Positions 38,522 through 48,747 of a DNA stretch of 64,000 bases are shown in pieces. The position numbers and the translations under genes were made by a program. Within the stretch, counting starts at the first letter, position 1. Each line of letters opens with the position of its first letter. The stretch comes from Vulcanisaeta distributa JCM 11216 (GTDB lineage Archaea; Thermoproteota; Thermoprotei; Thermoproteales; Thermocladiaceae): assembly GCF_001315985.1 (NCBI RefSeq), contig NZ_BBBI01000011.1:1-64000 (forward strand), given 5' to 3'. The notes below the pieces were generated by a model, which was given only the letters and a program-made list of their open reading frames with translations, did not search any database and was not told the origin of the DNA.

Positions 38522-39445
38522 TCACAATACCAATTGCTTAAAAAAATCCAACTTATTAAATGGTCTTAAGTCATCATACCCCCCCTGCCCAACACCCAGG
38601 AAATAAATGGGTCTCTTGAGCTCGTGAAGGAAGGTCAGTATGGCACCACCTTTCGGGTACGCATCAACCTTAGTGACTACCAAGCCGTCAATCCTCACGT
38701 ACTTACTATAGTACTTGGCAATGTCCAGTGCCTCATTGCCCAGCAATGCATCTGCGATGAATATGGATATGTCAGGTCTACTAACCCTCTGCACCTTACT
38801 TAGCTCATTCATTAGGTTAGTGTCTGTGTGCATTCTACCGGCTGTGTCTATCATTACGTAGTCAATACCCCCCCTATTCCTGGCGTGGCTTATCGCATCG
38901 TAGGCAACAGCGGCTGGGTCGGAACCATAGCCATGCTTTATAACCCTAACACCAAGCCTCGTTGCATGACCCTCCAACTGCTCAATAGCGCCGGCTCTAT
39001 AGGTATCAGCCGCGGCCCAAACGGCCGTGTAGCCTCTCTTCATTAGTTGATGCGTTATTTTAGCAATAGTTGTTGTTTTACCATAACCATTGGGGCCCAG
39101 GAATAGGAGGACGACGGGTTTCTTTTCCTGAAGCATCTTAGTGACCTCGCTCATGAAGTCCACATCAGGTACATCACTAAATAGTTTGTTCATCACATCG
39201 AGTACTCCATTTTTAATTATTGATTCCTTATCACCAAACCTAGGCACCCTTAGGTCTCTCAGGTAATTAATTATTGCGTCGCATATTGCGTCGGCAACGT
39301 CAACGGCAACGTCGGACTCCACCAATTGCATGAATAATTCATCACGAATTTCATTAAGCTTATCCTCGCTTAACTCCGTCGTTGTTATTGAATTAACTAA
39401 CGTGTTTGTGAATGTTTTAAACGCATTCTTCAATTTATCAAACAT
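38522..39445 (-). CDS. ftsY: Signal recognition particle receptor FtsY
   Basis: SRP GTPase, 307 residues. N domain from residue 1, then VLLFLGPNGYGKTTTIAKI (G1), WAAADTYRAGAIEQL (G2), DYVMIDTAGRMHTD (G3), VVTKVDAYPKGG (G4), and the closing LGVGQGGYDDLRPFN. Relatives read GQGYDDL and ARGIDYVMIDTAGR; here GQGGYDD and NRGGIDY carry an extra Gly at C7 runs 38580 and 38872. No frame break. It is 13 bases from prefoldin alpha, which it follows. Confidence 0.95.
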   Translation of the reverse strand: MFDKLKNAFKTFTNTLVNSITTTELSEDKLNEIRDELFMQLVESDVAVDVADAICDAIINYLRDLRVPRFGDKESIIKNGVLDVMNKLFSDVPDVDFMSEVTKMLQEKKPVVLLFLGPNGYGKTTTIAKITHQLMKRGYTAVWAAADTYRAGAIEQLEGHATRLGVRVIKHGYGSDPAAVAYDAISHARNRGGIDYVMIDTAGRMHTDTNLMNELSKVQRVSRPDISIFIADALLGNEALDIAKYYSKYVRIDGLVVTKVDAYPKGGAILTFLHELKRPIYFLGVGQGGYDDLRPFNKLDFFKQLVL

Positions 39446-39457
39446 TTAAACGTCACC

Positions 39458-39931
39458 TTACTGTCCAGGTTGTTGCTGCTGCCTAATGGCCGTGCTTATG
39501 TAGAGGAGGAAGTTATCAATATCCGTTATCCTCTTCGCGATATCCGCCGACTGGGTATCCAGTTTTGACTTCAGTTCCTCAAACTCCTTAATCCTCTCGT
39601 CAATATAATTTATGGCATATGACACATCCATTTCAATAACGAAATTAGCGCCAACACTCACAAGGACCTTCTCACCTTGGGTTGGTGAGGCTCTAATGAA
39701 GACTCCTCCACCAACTCCTGCATATGTGTCCTGAACCAAGCCCTTACTTAATAGCGTCAGCATGTCCTTGGCGCTCCTTAACTCATTTAATGACTGGGCA
39801 ACTAGCGCTAGGTTTTGCCTAACAACATCAAGTAGTGCGGCCAGGGAATTCCTCTCCTCCACAAGCCTTTCAATGTCCTCCCTTGTTATCACTATTCGCT
39901 GTGGTTGCTGGGACATTAATAGCATCACCAC
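39458..39931 (-). CDS. pfdA: Prefoldin alpha subunit
   Basis: 157 residues. Two long coiled coils (RNSLAALLDVVRQNLALVAQ and IDERIKEFEELKSKLDTQS) flank a beta hairpin with DTYAGVGGGVFIRASP. As in other archaea it lies next to LX and FtsY. ATG 39931 overlaps the LX stop. Likely a hexamer with prefoldin beta, handing chains to the thermosome. A Gln-rich tail follows the second coil. Frame intact. Confidence 0.92.
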   Translation of the reverse strand: MVMLLMSQQPQRIVITREDIERLVEERNSLAALLDVVRQNLALVAQSLNELRSAKDMLTLLSKGLVQDTYAGVGGGVFIRASPTQGEKVLVSVGANFVIEMDVSYAINYIDERIKEFEELKSKLDTQSADIAKRITDIDNFLLYISTAIRQQQQPGQ

Positions 39932-40191
39932 CTAACCAGTGACTCCATGGATAATAATTGCAGTATCTCTGTGTGTTTGATCTCATCCTTATTTATCTCC
40001 TTAACCTCCTCAATCTTTATCATACTCCTCTTCAGCTTATGCCTACTCCCTAACTCGCTATATGCAATCTCCACGGCCTCGCTCGGCTTTGTAGCCAGCA
40101 ACTCCAGGGAAAACCTTTGCCACTGCATTCCAACCCTCATACGCCCAACTATTCTATAAATCCTAACCGACACGTTGATGAATTTAGGCAT
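39925..40191 (-). CDS. rplX: Ribosomal protein eL20/LX (L18Ae)
   Basis: 88 residues from ATG 40191, VSVRIYRIVGRMRVGMQWQR and ELGSRHKLKRSMIKIEEV, the LX pattern. Position before prefoldin and FtsY is canonical. It is divergent from MBF1; the 66-base spacer must hold promoters for both. Frame intact. Confidence 0.92.
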   Translation of the reverse strand: MPKFINVSVRIYRIVGRMRVGMQWQRFSLELLATKPSEAVEIAYSELGSRHKLKRSMIKIEEVKEINKDEIKHTEILQLLSMESLVRW

Positions 40192-40257
40192 GAAATATTT
40201 AATCTTTTCCCAATATGTTTTTAAAGGAGAATTACCAATACTAGTCAGGTGAATGGT

Positions 40258-40799
40258 ATGGTCCTGACATGCGACGTCTGCGGTGCACCAATTGAGGGTG
40301 AACCCGTCATTGTGGAGATTGATGGTGCAGTACTAACGTTATGCCAAAAATGTGCCCGTAAGTACACCAGCGTTAAGGGTGTTAAGGTAATTAGGGGGGG
40401 CCCATCGCAAGTCCAGACGACGCAGCAATCAATGGTTGTTGCCAAACGTGAATCCAGGAGGGGGGGGTTACGTATAGGGTCAGTAAGCCTAGGGTTAATG
40501 CCGATAGGTATGAGGTCGTTGAAAACTATGCCGAGCTCATTAGGGAGGCTAGGGAGAGCCTTGGCATGAGTAGGGACGTGCTGGCTAAGGTCATTGGTGT
40601 TAAGGAGAGTATATTGAGGAGGATTGAGGATGGTCAGTTAATACCGGATATTGAGCTTGCCAGGAAGCTCGAGAAGGCGCTCGGTATTAGCTTACTTAGG
40701 GAGTCCGAGGATGTTGGCACGGAGACCCAGAGACCTGTTAGTAAGTCATTAACGTTAGGTGATGTGGTGACTCTCCGCGAGAAGAGCAAGGGTAAGTGA
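40258..40799 (+). CDS. mbf1: Multiprotein bridging factor 1 (MBF1) (frameshifted)
   Basis: Archaeal MBF1: an N-terminal zinc ribbon (LTCDVCGAPI and LCQKCARKY), a linker, and a Cro-type HTH (LIREARESLGMSRDVLAKVI, SILRRIEDGQLIPDIELARK). It binds small ribosomal subunits or transcription partners. The G8 run at 40458 breaks the frame; six G reads SRRGVTYRVSKPRVN and joins the two parts. A G7 at 40395 encodes RGGPSQ. ATG 40258 (VLTCDVCG) is preferred over GTG 40249. Confidence 0.9.
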
Positions 40800-40856
40800 T
40801 CTGCCTACATATTGTGGCAATAGTTTTAAATAACGAGTGAGATACAAAAATGCATA

Positions 40857-41986
40857 GTGGGTAATAATAGGGCTAAGGCATTATTGCTTGTTGCCGATAA
40901 CGTTGGAGAAAATAGAATCAGGGAATTTCAATTGCTCAGTGAGGCTGGCGGTTATGAGGTTCTTGACACGATCATACAGAGGAGGAGGCCTGACACGCGT
41001 TATTACCTAGGCATTGGTAAGTTGGGTGAGGTTGAGTCGCTCGTTAGGTCCCTTGGGCCTGACGTGGTGATTACGTATCATCAATTAAACCCGATACAGT
41101 ACGTTAACCTTGAACGTAGATTAAAGGTTAAGGTCATGGATAGGATACTGCTGATCCTTGAAATTTTTGAGAGGAGGGCTGGTAGTAAGGAGCTAAGCTC
41201 CAGATTGAATTGACGAGACTCAGGCTCGAGATTCCAAGGGTTAGGGAGTTCATTAGGCTCGCCAAGATGGGTGAGCAGATAGGCTTCTACGGCGGTGGTG
41301 AGTACGCAATAGAGGCTTACTATAGGTACATGATGAGGAGGATAGCCCACATCAGGAGGGAGTTAAGTGCCATTAGGAGGAGGAGGGAGATGCTCGTAAC
41401 TAAGAGGAGGGATTACGGGCTTCCGCAGGTCGCGCTCACGGGTTATACGTCGGCCGGTAAAACCACGCTCTTCAATAGGTTGGCCGGGGGGGAGAGTAAG
41501 TACGTTGATGGTAAGCCCTTCGCGACACTGGACACATACTCAAGGCTTGTTGATTTCAATGGGTTAAAAGCGATATTGACCGATACCATAGGCTTCATTG
41601 ATGACTTACCACCATTACTCATTGAATCCTTCTACGCAACCATTGCCGAGGTGCTCAATGCAGATCTTGTTCTATTCATGGTGGATATAAGCGATGATTA
41701 CCAGGAATTCTCGAGGAAAATCATGAGCTCCATAAAGATATTTAATGACTTAGGGATACCCAGGTCTAGGATACTGCCTGTCCTCAATAAGATTGATTTA
41801 ATGAATAACGTCGGTATTAATGATAAAATAGGTCTTGTGAAAAGTGAATTCCCGGATTATGTGATAATATCGGCGAAGGCAGGTATTGGCATTAACGACC
41901 TTAGGAACGCAATAAGGGCTAGGTTAGAGCCCTTAATCATTGACAGGAAACATGGCAATAGTAAGGATTTTAACCCAATAGATTAA
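40857..41986 (+). CDS. hflX: HflX-family GTPase (frameshifted)
   Basis: Ribosome-splitting GTPase. Subdomain I: PDTRYYLGIGKLGEVESLV, YVNLERRLKVKVMDR; after a lost G near 41198 the coil LQIELTRLRLEIPRVREFIR. GTPase: LTGYTSAGKTTLFNRLAG (G1), TLDTYSR, LTDTIGFIDDLPP (G3), NKIDL (G4), SAKAG (G5). The G7 at 41485 makes LAGGESKYVDGKPFATL; relatives have one Gly. About 376 residues. Starts at GTG 40857 after a good TATA (GTTTTAAATAAC). Confidence 0.92.
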
Positions 41987-41996
41987 TCACCCATTA

Positions 41997-42533
41997 ATGG
42001 TCGAGGATCTAGAGACGTCTTTATTTCTTGAATACGCAAGGAGGAAGATAGCCTTTGAGTATGATAATGAAGATATGGGTGAATTAGCCGTTAAGATCCT
42101 GAGAACGTTGATTGAGAAGGGCGAGGCAGTACCTGATGAAACCCTCGCCCTAATATTAGGCATAAGTGCCACGGAGATTAGGAGGATACTGCATGTAATG
42201 CATAAGGCTGGTCTCGTAGGTCTCATTCGCGAATCCACAGATCAGTATAGGTATGAGTATAAGTGGTTCATCAATAGGGACTTCATCAGGAAATTCCTCG
42301 TGCAACATATTAACAATGTTTCATCAAAGCTAATGCATAGGATAAATGCGCTAGGCACAACCACGCTTTATATATGCCCAACATGTTTCAGAGGCTACAC
42401 GCTCGATGAGGCTTACGAGTATGATTTTAGGTGCCCTAGGGATGACACAGAATTAGTACAGGCAGATGTACCCTCGGAAATAACATTCCTTTCAAATGTC
42501 ATTAAGAATTTACGTAGGGAGGAAAAGGAATAA
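41997..42533 (+). CDS. tfe: Transcription factor E alpha (TFE)
   Basis: 178 residues, 10 bases after hflX. The N-terminal winged helix (MGELAVKILRTLIEKGEAVP, IRRILHVMHKAGLV) opens promoters with TFB/TBP. The C-terminal zinc ribbon reads CPTCFRGYT and FRCPRDDTEL: three Cys, where relatives have CPxC twice, the fourth replaced by Asp. The frame around it is intact, so this is not an indel effect. It is normal length. Confidence 0.92.
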   Translation: MVEDLETSLFLEYARRKIAFEYDNEDMGELAVKILRTLIEKGEAVPDETLALILGISATEIRRILHVMHKAGLVGLIRESTDQYRYEYKWFINRDFIRKFLVQHINNVSSKLMHRINALGTTTLYICPTCFRGYTLDEAYEYDFRCPRDDTELVQADVPSEITFLSNVIKNLRREEKE

Positions 42534-42581
42534 TGCGATAAATTAATTTAATGATACGTTCAATTTGACCACACTATCGAA

Positions 42582-43945
42582 TTAATACTTGCCTTTGGAT
42601 AATACCCTGGCTGCTGTGATTAGCGGGTGCCAAATTGGCGCTGTTGGTGGTGAATATGATAGATCAGCGAAGAAGAAGTCATCAATGGTGGCGCCCTTCC
42701 CTATCAATGCGGCTGCCACGTCGATATAACCAGCAATTATTTTGTCAGGGCCTATTACCTGAACTCCGAGAACCCTACCGCTTGATTCGTCAATGGTCAT
42801 CTTAATATTAACTTGGACACCACCTGGGTAGTAATGAGCCGTGGTTCTGGCCTTAATCGTGGTAGACACAGGCTTGAACCCCCCTCCTCCCTTGCCTGCC
42901 TCTCCGTGAGCCCGGTCCTAGCCACGTAGAGACTGAACACCTTAGTCACGGCAGTACCTAACACACCTGGGAATTTTAGGAACCTGCCCTTGACTGCATT
43001 CGCACCAGCCACCTGCCCCCATCTTATTAGCCGGCGGTGCCAATGCAACGTACATCCTCTTCCCAGTGATTAAGCTCCAGGTCTCAGCCACGTCACCAGC
43101 CGCATAAACATTCGGCACAGAAGTCTCCATGTACTCATTAACCCAGACAGCCCCCCCAGTCTCGCCGAGCCTCGCGCCAGCCTTAACTGCGAGATCCACG
43201 TCCGGCCTAACGCCAACACCCATAACCACCTTATCAATATTGTACTCGCCCTTCTCCGTAATGACCTTATTCACGTGGCCATTAACACCCCCCCTGAAGC
43301 CAACAACCTTCTCATTAAGGTGTAGCTCAACACCATTCTTAATGAGTTCATCATGTATTAGCTTAGCCATGTCCTCATCAAATGTCGTTGGTAATACGTG
43401 AGGCATCATCTCAAATAGGAGCACCCTCTTACCGAGGTTCCTAAGCGCTCGGCAACCTCAAGGCCTATGTAGCCACCACCAACCACGGCAACGGTACTCG
43501 CCTTCTCTACTTCCTCCCTTAATTTTGGCGCTTCATGTGGAAGCCTGAGTGTCAATATGCCATTTAGGTCGTGGCCCTCCACAGGAAGTGTTATTGGTTT
43601 TGCGCCGGTGGCTATTATGAGTACGTCCCATTGATACTTAACCGTTTCATTACCCTCCCTGGCATACACGACCTGGTTCTTAGTGTCCACATCAAATACC
43701 TCAGCGTTTATTTTAACGGTTATTCTTCTCTCCTTAGCGAACTCCTCCGGGGGGGTATATATCGCTAGGTCCTGAGCCTCCTTAACCACACCACCTATGT
43801 AATAAGGTATTCCACAGGGTGCATGGCTTATGAATAGGCCCTTATCAAGCATCACTATCTCTGCCTCCGGGTCTAGCCTCCTAGCCCTAGCTGCTGCCGA
43901 TGCGCCGGCGGCGCCGCCACCGACTATTACAACACGTTTGCCCAT
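42582..43945 (-). CDS. FAD-dependent CoA-disulfide reductase/NADH oxidase-like enzyme (frameshifted)
   Basis: From ATG 43945: FAD motif VVIVGGGAAGASAAARAR, redox Cys in HAPCGIPYYIGG, IIATGAKPITLP, NAD motif VAVVGGGYIGLEVAERL, NVYAAGDVAE and the C-terminal dimer domain (TAHYYPGGVQVNIKMTID). Lesions near 43430, 43030 and at the C6 run 42880 (four gives AREEGFKPVSTT). C7/G7 runs make GETGGAVWVN and YTPPEEF, where relatives read TGA and TPEEF. About 455 residues. It keeps CoA or other thiols reduced, or reduces O2. Confidence 0.88.
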
Positions 43946-43984
43946 ATAGTCTCCAGAACTACTACGACTTAATTAGTTTTTCCA

Positions 43985-44940
43985 TTAGCCACAATCGCCA
44001 TTGAACCTCATTAATAACTCATTAATTATCTTCCTAGCGGCCAATGCATGTCTCCTTCTGATGGGGGGGTATTGAATCGCTAATTCAGTGCCACCCAACT
44101 CACCCGCACTTCCATACTTGATGCACTCAGCCACGTATCTGCTCACGTGGGGTGTTAATGTCCACGCTATTAATTCGTGAATAACGCCATCATCGATAAC
44201 GCTTGGTATTCTCTTCATCATCTTTATAAACGTTGATGAAACGAGGTACTTCCTATCAAGTATGTAATGGAGGAATTCGTGAACGAGGGTATCAACTACA
44301 TTACTTATATCGTTTAACGTGAGGTCTCCCCCCTAGAGATAACGTCATTTAACCTAAGTAGGTCCCAGATCGACAATGCGATTACCTCGTTTCTATTAAT
44401 GGGTATTATCTTCCCGTAAATGGTCGGGTTATGGGTAAGCAATATCCTTGGCATGTCGGTCTCGAATACCTTACTCATTATCGTTGACGCCTTTAGTATT
44501 AATTGAAAGTACGTATCCGCATTACTCCTTGCTATGCTTACCCTATCATCAACGTAGTACTCACAATCATTATTGCACGTGATCATTAACTCAATGATCA
44601 ATGTCGGGCTTGCCTTAATGGTTACTATGTATGTACGGCCATGCCCCTTCATACTCTCTATAGTCACGTACTTATTAACGTCATAATCCCTCATGAGTGA
44701 TTCCACGGTATCTTTAGTAATTAAGGCGTACTCCTCACCATGGGGGGGCATGAAGTCAGGGTTAACGGAGCCCAATAAATTTAGGATTAGGTCGAGGGTG
44801 GATAATGCGATTCTTAATTTAATGCGTTGTCTATTAAGTAAGAATACCAATGTATTTATGGATTTTAAGTTGTTTAGGAAATCATTATGAAGCTTTCCAA
44901 CATAGTTCCATGATAAGTTAGTCAGCATGCTAATTATCAC
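43985..44940 (-). CDS. HExxH metalloprotease-like protein (frameshifted)
   Basis: Two frames join at a C6 run (44325): with one or two C fewer the chain reads ISRGDLTLNDISNVVDTLVHEF and passes through HEFLHYILDRKYLV (44267-44281 codes HEFLH) to IHELIAWTL, whose Glu could be the third zinc ligand, a gluzincin pattern. The N-terminal 200 residues are beta-rich with Asn and Tyr. About 318 residues, no clear signal peptide in the visible start. The zinc motif lies in the sequence between the two open parts and is not inside either alone. No named family; activity is inferred. Confidence 0.5.
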
Positions 44941-45013
44941 TGATGCAGTATTAATTTTATTATCAGTAATTTAAATGATTCTTTTTGATGCATTAACTAT
45001 CCTTCTGCGCAAT

Positions 45014-45023
45014 ACTATAAAAT
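45014..45023 (+). promoter_or_regulatory. TATA box of the gamma-glutamyltransferase gene
   Basis: ACTATAAAAT is centred 26 bases before GTG 45045. This argues for a leaderless start at 45045 rather than GTG 45030. Confidence 0.5.
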
Positions 45024-45044
45024 TTCCAGGTGACGCATTACCAC

Positions 45045-46591
45045 GTGCCCTTGCCAATAGTCAGTGGTGTTAAGCCTCCCTGGATTACGGAATTGGGTGG
45101 CGTCGCCTCGGAACACCCCCCCGTGGCCAGTAGGTTGGGTCTTGATGTTCTTAACCTAGGTGGTAATGCCGTTGATGCCGCAATAACAACATCACTTGCG
45201 CTGGCCCTTACGCAACCACACCTGGGCGGCCTTGGTGGTGACTTCTTCGCAATGATTTACATGGCCAGGGAGGGGGGGAGGGTTTACTTCCTAAATGCGA
45301 GTGGGTGGGCACCGCGGAGACTGAGTAGGGAGTTATTAATGCAAAGGGGGGGGTTGAATGCGGTACCAATAAGGGGTCCGCTATCGCCTGTGGTTCCCGG
45401 GTTATTGGCGGGGGGGCTTCATGCGATGTGGAGGCGATTTGGAACCAGCGAGTGGAAATCCTTAGTAAGACCTATTGTTGAGACTGCGAGGAAGGGTTTC
45501 CCAGCAAGTCCAAGTTTCGTTAAGGCCATAGAATCACTTAGGAGTGACATTGTTAATGATAATGACTTCAAGTCAGTATACCCAATAAATGCCAGGCCCT
45601 GGGATTTGATTAGGATTGAGCCGTTGGTTAAGACCTTCGAATTAATAATGGAGCACGGACCGACATACTTTACAGAGGGGAGGTTGGCGAGGCTATCGTG
45701 AATTACGTGCAGTCCGTTGGCGGTGTTATGGAAATGAATGATTTGACTGAGTACGAACCTGAATGGCGTGATCCACTGAGCATTGATTATAAGGGCTTGA
45801 CAATCTACGAGTCACCACCCAATACCCAGGGCATAACCACGTTGATGATATTAAAGCTCCTGGAGGAGTTGAATGTTAGTGCCAATGCGTGGTCACGTAG
45901 TAGGATTGAGACTTACCTGGGCATTTATAGGATTGCCTATGAGCTTAGGGACTCGTACATCGGCGACCCGAGATTCGTTGACGTACCAATCAACAAACTC
46001 CTTGACCCGGAATTCCTGGTGTCCACGTATAAGTCCAGGGTTAGTAAGCAATTAAGTGGTTCCGGCGATACCACATACTTCGTTGTCGTGGATAGGGAGG
46101 GTAATATTGTAAGTGCCATCCAAAGCCTATACCAGCACTTTGGTTCATTAGTTACCGAGCCTAGGTATGGAATCACGCTCAATAATAGGGCCTCGGACTT
46201 CTCAATGGATGGTCCGAACGCATTAATGCCAAGGAAGAGGCCGCTTCACACACTAAGTACTGTAGTAATCACTAAGGATGGAGAACCAAAGTACGCACTT
46301 GGAACCTCTGGGGCCCACTTCAGACCACAGCAACACACTTTATTTATAACGAACATTGTTGATTACGGGTTAAGCCCCCCCGTGGAGGCAATCGACGCGC
46401 CCAGGTTCCTGTGGGATAGAAAGTCATTAATCATTGAGGAGGGTTACGAAGTAGCGGGCTTAACAGAACCACACCAAGTAATTAGGTACCCTGGGCGAAC
46501 AGGCGTGGCAAGCGTAGCCTCATTTCTCAATAATGGTAGGAAACTACTCTACGCCGACATACGCGGTGATGGGCTGGCCCTCGGTCAATAA
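45045..46591 (+). CDS. ggt: Gamma-glutamyltransferase-like Ntn hydrolase (frameshifted)
   Basis: Cleaves gamma-glutamyl bonds; matures by self-cleavage before a Thr. N-terminal part: VASRLGLDVLNLGGNAVDAAI and LGGLGGDFFAMIY; VVPGLLAGGLHAMWRRFG; then, after a lost G near 45692 (LARAIVNYVQSVGGVM), SGDTTYFVVVDREGNIVSAI with the catalytic Thr in TTYF, FGSLVTEPRYGITLNNR, and the substrate loop. G7/C7 runs at 45112, 45275, 45345, 45412 and 46375 add a residue each (family: EHPVA, VAGLHA). About 514 residues; no signal peptide, so perhaps cytoplasmic as in other archaea. Confidence 0.87.
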
Positions 46592-46639
46592 CCTTGTGTT
46601 TATGGCTGCGAATGTATGTGCGTGCGGGAAGTACTTATA

Positions 46640-46659
46640 AATAGGATGCTTATCCTATT
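46640..46659. promoter_or_regulatory. Inverted repeat over the start region of the B12-transporter operon
   Basis: AATAGGAT-gctt-ATCCTATT is a perfect 8-bp inverted repeat. It begins at the end of the TATA box (CTTATAAAT, 46634-46642) and ends 5 bases before ATG 46665, so it covers the expected transcription start. A repressor bound there would block polymerase. Confidence 0.6.
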
Positions 46660-46664
46660 ATCGT

Positions 46665-47749
46665 ATGTCGAGGGGGGGAATTTCGAAAGCGTTAGTTGTG
46701 GGAATAGTCGTAATAATCGCCGTGGTAATCATAGCCCTATACTACGTAACTCAAGCCCAATCATCAAGGCAGAGCATGCATGGTGCTGGCGTTAATTATC
46801 CAATAACGGTGGTTGATTACCTGGGCCGTAACATCACGATATACTCACAACCAAGCACCATAGGTACCGTAAGCCCTGACTGCACACAAATAATATACGC
46901 ATTGGGCTTTGGTGATAGGGTTGTTCTAATTGATATTTACTCCGAGCAATTGCTTAAATACCTAAACGTCACAGTGCCGAGTAACGCCACCACTATTAAC
47001 TCGATATATGGGTCACCACCGATAGAGCCAATAATAACCGCGCACCCATCACTACTCTGCGCAGATGCTGGTTTCCAGCCACAGCTTACGCAGAATGTTG
47101 GTACGTTAGGTGCGGCTAACATTACCGTGATATTCATAGGTGGTACGAGCAATACAAACGTGACTGGCATAGAAAGTGACATAATGCTAATGGCTAAGGC
47201 ACTTGGCGTTCCAGGTAAGGGCGAGGAGGTAATAAGTCACATGAATGCAGTTATCAATTACGTAGAGGGTAAGGTCTCGAATGAGCCCAGGGTAACCGTA
47301 GCCTACATATCGTGGTACAACCCAATCTACGTCGCGGGTAATTCCTCATTCGTTGGTTACTACATTAATCTAGCCGGTGGTTACGACCCATTCAACGGCA
47401 TGTACCCACGGTAAGCCCAAGCCAATTACTCACGGTTAACCCTGACTATATAATCGCCGATGACTTCATGGGCAACTACACGGCAACCCTCCAGGCAATA
47501 CTCTCAATACCCGGAATAAACAGTACGAATGCCGTTAGGGAGGGCCACATATACGTGCTTGGTAATTTCGCGGAGAGCCTCATCGAGGAGCCTGGGCCAC
47601 TCTCTGTTTATGGAGCTCTATTGCTCGCCATGATACTTCACCCAGTCGCATTCGGCCTTAATTCAACGGCCATACCACACTATATAAGTGCCCAGTGGGT
47701 TAATCAATACGTTAAGCCCAACCTAAACATTGCATTGAGCAATGGGTGA
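46665..47749 (+). CDS. btuF: ABC transporter substrate-binding lipoprotein-like protein, BtuF/FhuD type (frameshifted)
   Basis: Signal anchor GGISKALVVGIVVIIAVVIIALYYV then DYLGRNITIYSQPSTIGTVSPDCTQIIYALGFGDRVVLIDIYSE, the class III binding-protein start, ALLCADAGFQPQLTQNVG, and a C-terminal lobe recovered after a lost base near 47410 (YPTVSPSQLLTVNPDYIIAD). Ends at TGA 47749, overlapping the permease. About 360 residues. Genes for B12-dependent enzymes lie 3-8 kb downstream, which favours cobalamin over iron; the ligand is not proved. Confidence 0.82.
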
Positions 47750-48747
47750 TTGCGACGGTAAAGGACTTCATCATTAAATTCCTTTGGATCTTTATTCCAT
47801 TATTACTAATAGGCATTGTCCTGAACCTCATTATTGGTGAAGTTACGATTCCACTAAAGGCATTATTTGATCCAACAAATACCTACAGAGTTATAATAAT
47901 GGATATTAGGCTACCAGAGGTACTTGCATGTTTGGTAGTTGGTAGTAACTTGGCGGTTGCTGGCGCCGTCATGCAGGCCGTGTTTAGAAACCCACTTGCA
48001 GAACCCTACGTGACTGGTACGGCATCTGGGGGGGCGTTATTTGGGGGGGCGTTGCTGGGCTTATTAACATATGCACTATTCAAGGTCCCCCTCATCTCAC
48101 CAATTATACTCATGCCAATACTATCATTCCTAGGCGCCCTACTCGCCACAGCGATTGTGGTGATTTTCGGCAGAGGGTATTGGCTATCCCTCATCCTGGC
48201 AGGTATTGCCGTTTCAATACTATTCTCGTCAATCGTAATGATACTAGACACGTACTTACTAACCATAATCCCAACATTACCAGCAATTGTTTACTTATTG
48301 TTCGGCACCGTGAGTGGTGTTAATTGGGGTGAGGACATCGTTATGCTTAGCGTGAGTTTGCCGATCCTGGTGTACATAGTCATGAGTAGTCATGAGATTA
48401 ATTTACTAATGATGAGTGATGAGGTGGCTCAGGCCGGTGGTGTAAGTCCTAGGGCATTCCGAAACCTACTAATTGCCTTAGTTGGGTTAGTGACTGCGGT
48501 ATCGGTATCTTTCACGGGCATCATAGGCTTCGTGGGTCTCATGACTCCTCACATAACTCGATTACTAATATCGAGTTCCGATAATTCAAGGGTTATACCA
48601 TTATCGGTCATTTCAGGTTCCACAATAATGCTCTATGCAAATGTTGCCAGCAAGGTGTTGGTTCCCGGGGTTGTTATGCCTATAACGGCAATAACGAGCC
48701 TCTTTGGTGTCCCAGTATTACTAATATTGCTCAGGGGGTGGTCGTAA
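47746..48747 (+). CDS. btuC: ABC transporter permease, FecCD/BtuC family
   Basis: 333 residues with about ten TM segments. Family marks: LPEVLACLVVGSNLAVAGAVMQAVFRNPLAEPYVTG, IIGFVGLMTPHITRLL with the coupling helix region, and a final LLILLRGWS. GTG 47746 overlaps the binding-protein stop. Two G7 runs at 48027 and 48043 give ASGGALFGGALLG; the family has SGAALGA. Stop overlaps the ATPase start. Frame intact, though the final G5 (48734) may be off by one. Confidence 0.88.
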   Translation: MIATVKDFIIKFLWIFIPLLLIGIVLNLIIGEVTIPLKALFDPTNTYRVIIMDIRLPEVLACLVVGSNLAVAGAVMQAVFRNPLAEPYVTGTASGGALFGGALLGLLTYALFKVPLISPIILMPILSFLGALLATAIVVIFGRGYWLSLILAGIAVSILFSSIVMILDTYLLTIIPTLPAIVYLLFGTVSGVNWGEDIVMLSVSLPILVYIVMSSHEINLLMMSDEVAQAGGVSPRAFRNLLIALVGLVTAVSVSFTGIIGFVGLMTPHITRLLISSSDNSRVIPLSVISGSTIMLYANVASKVLVPGVVMPITAITSLFGVPVLLILLRGWS

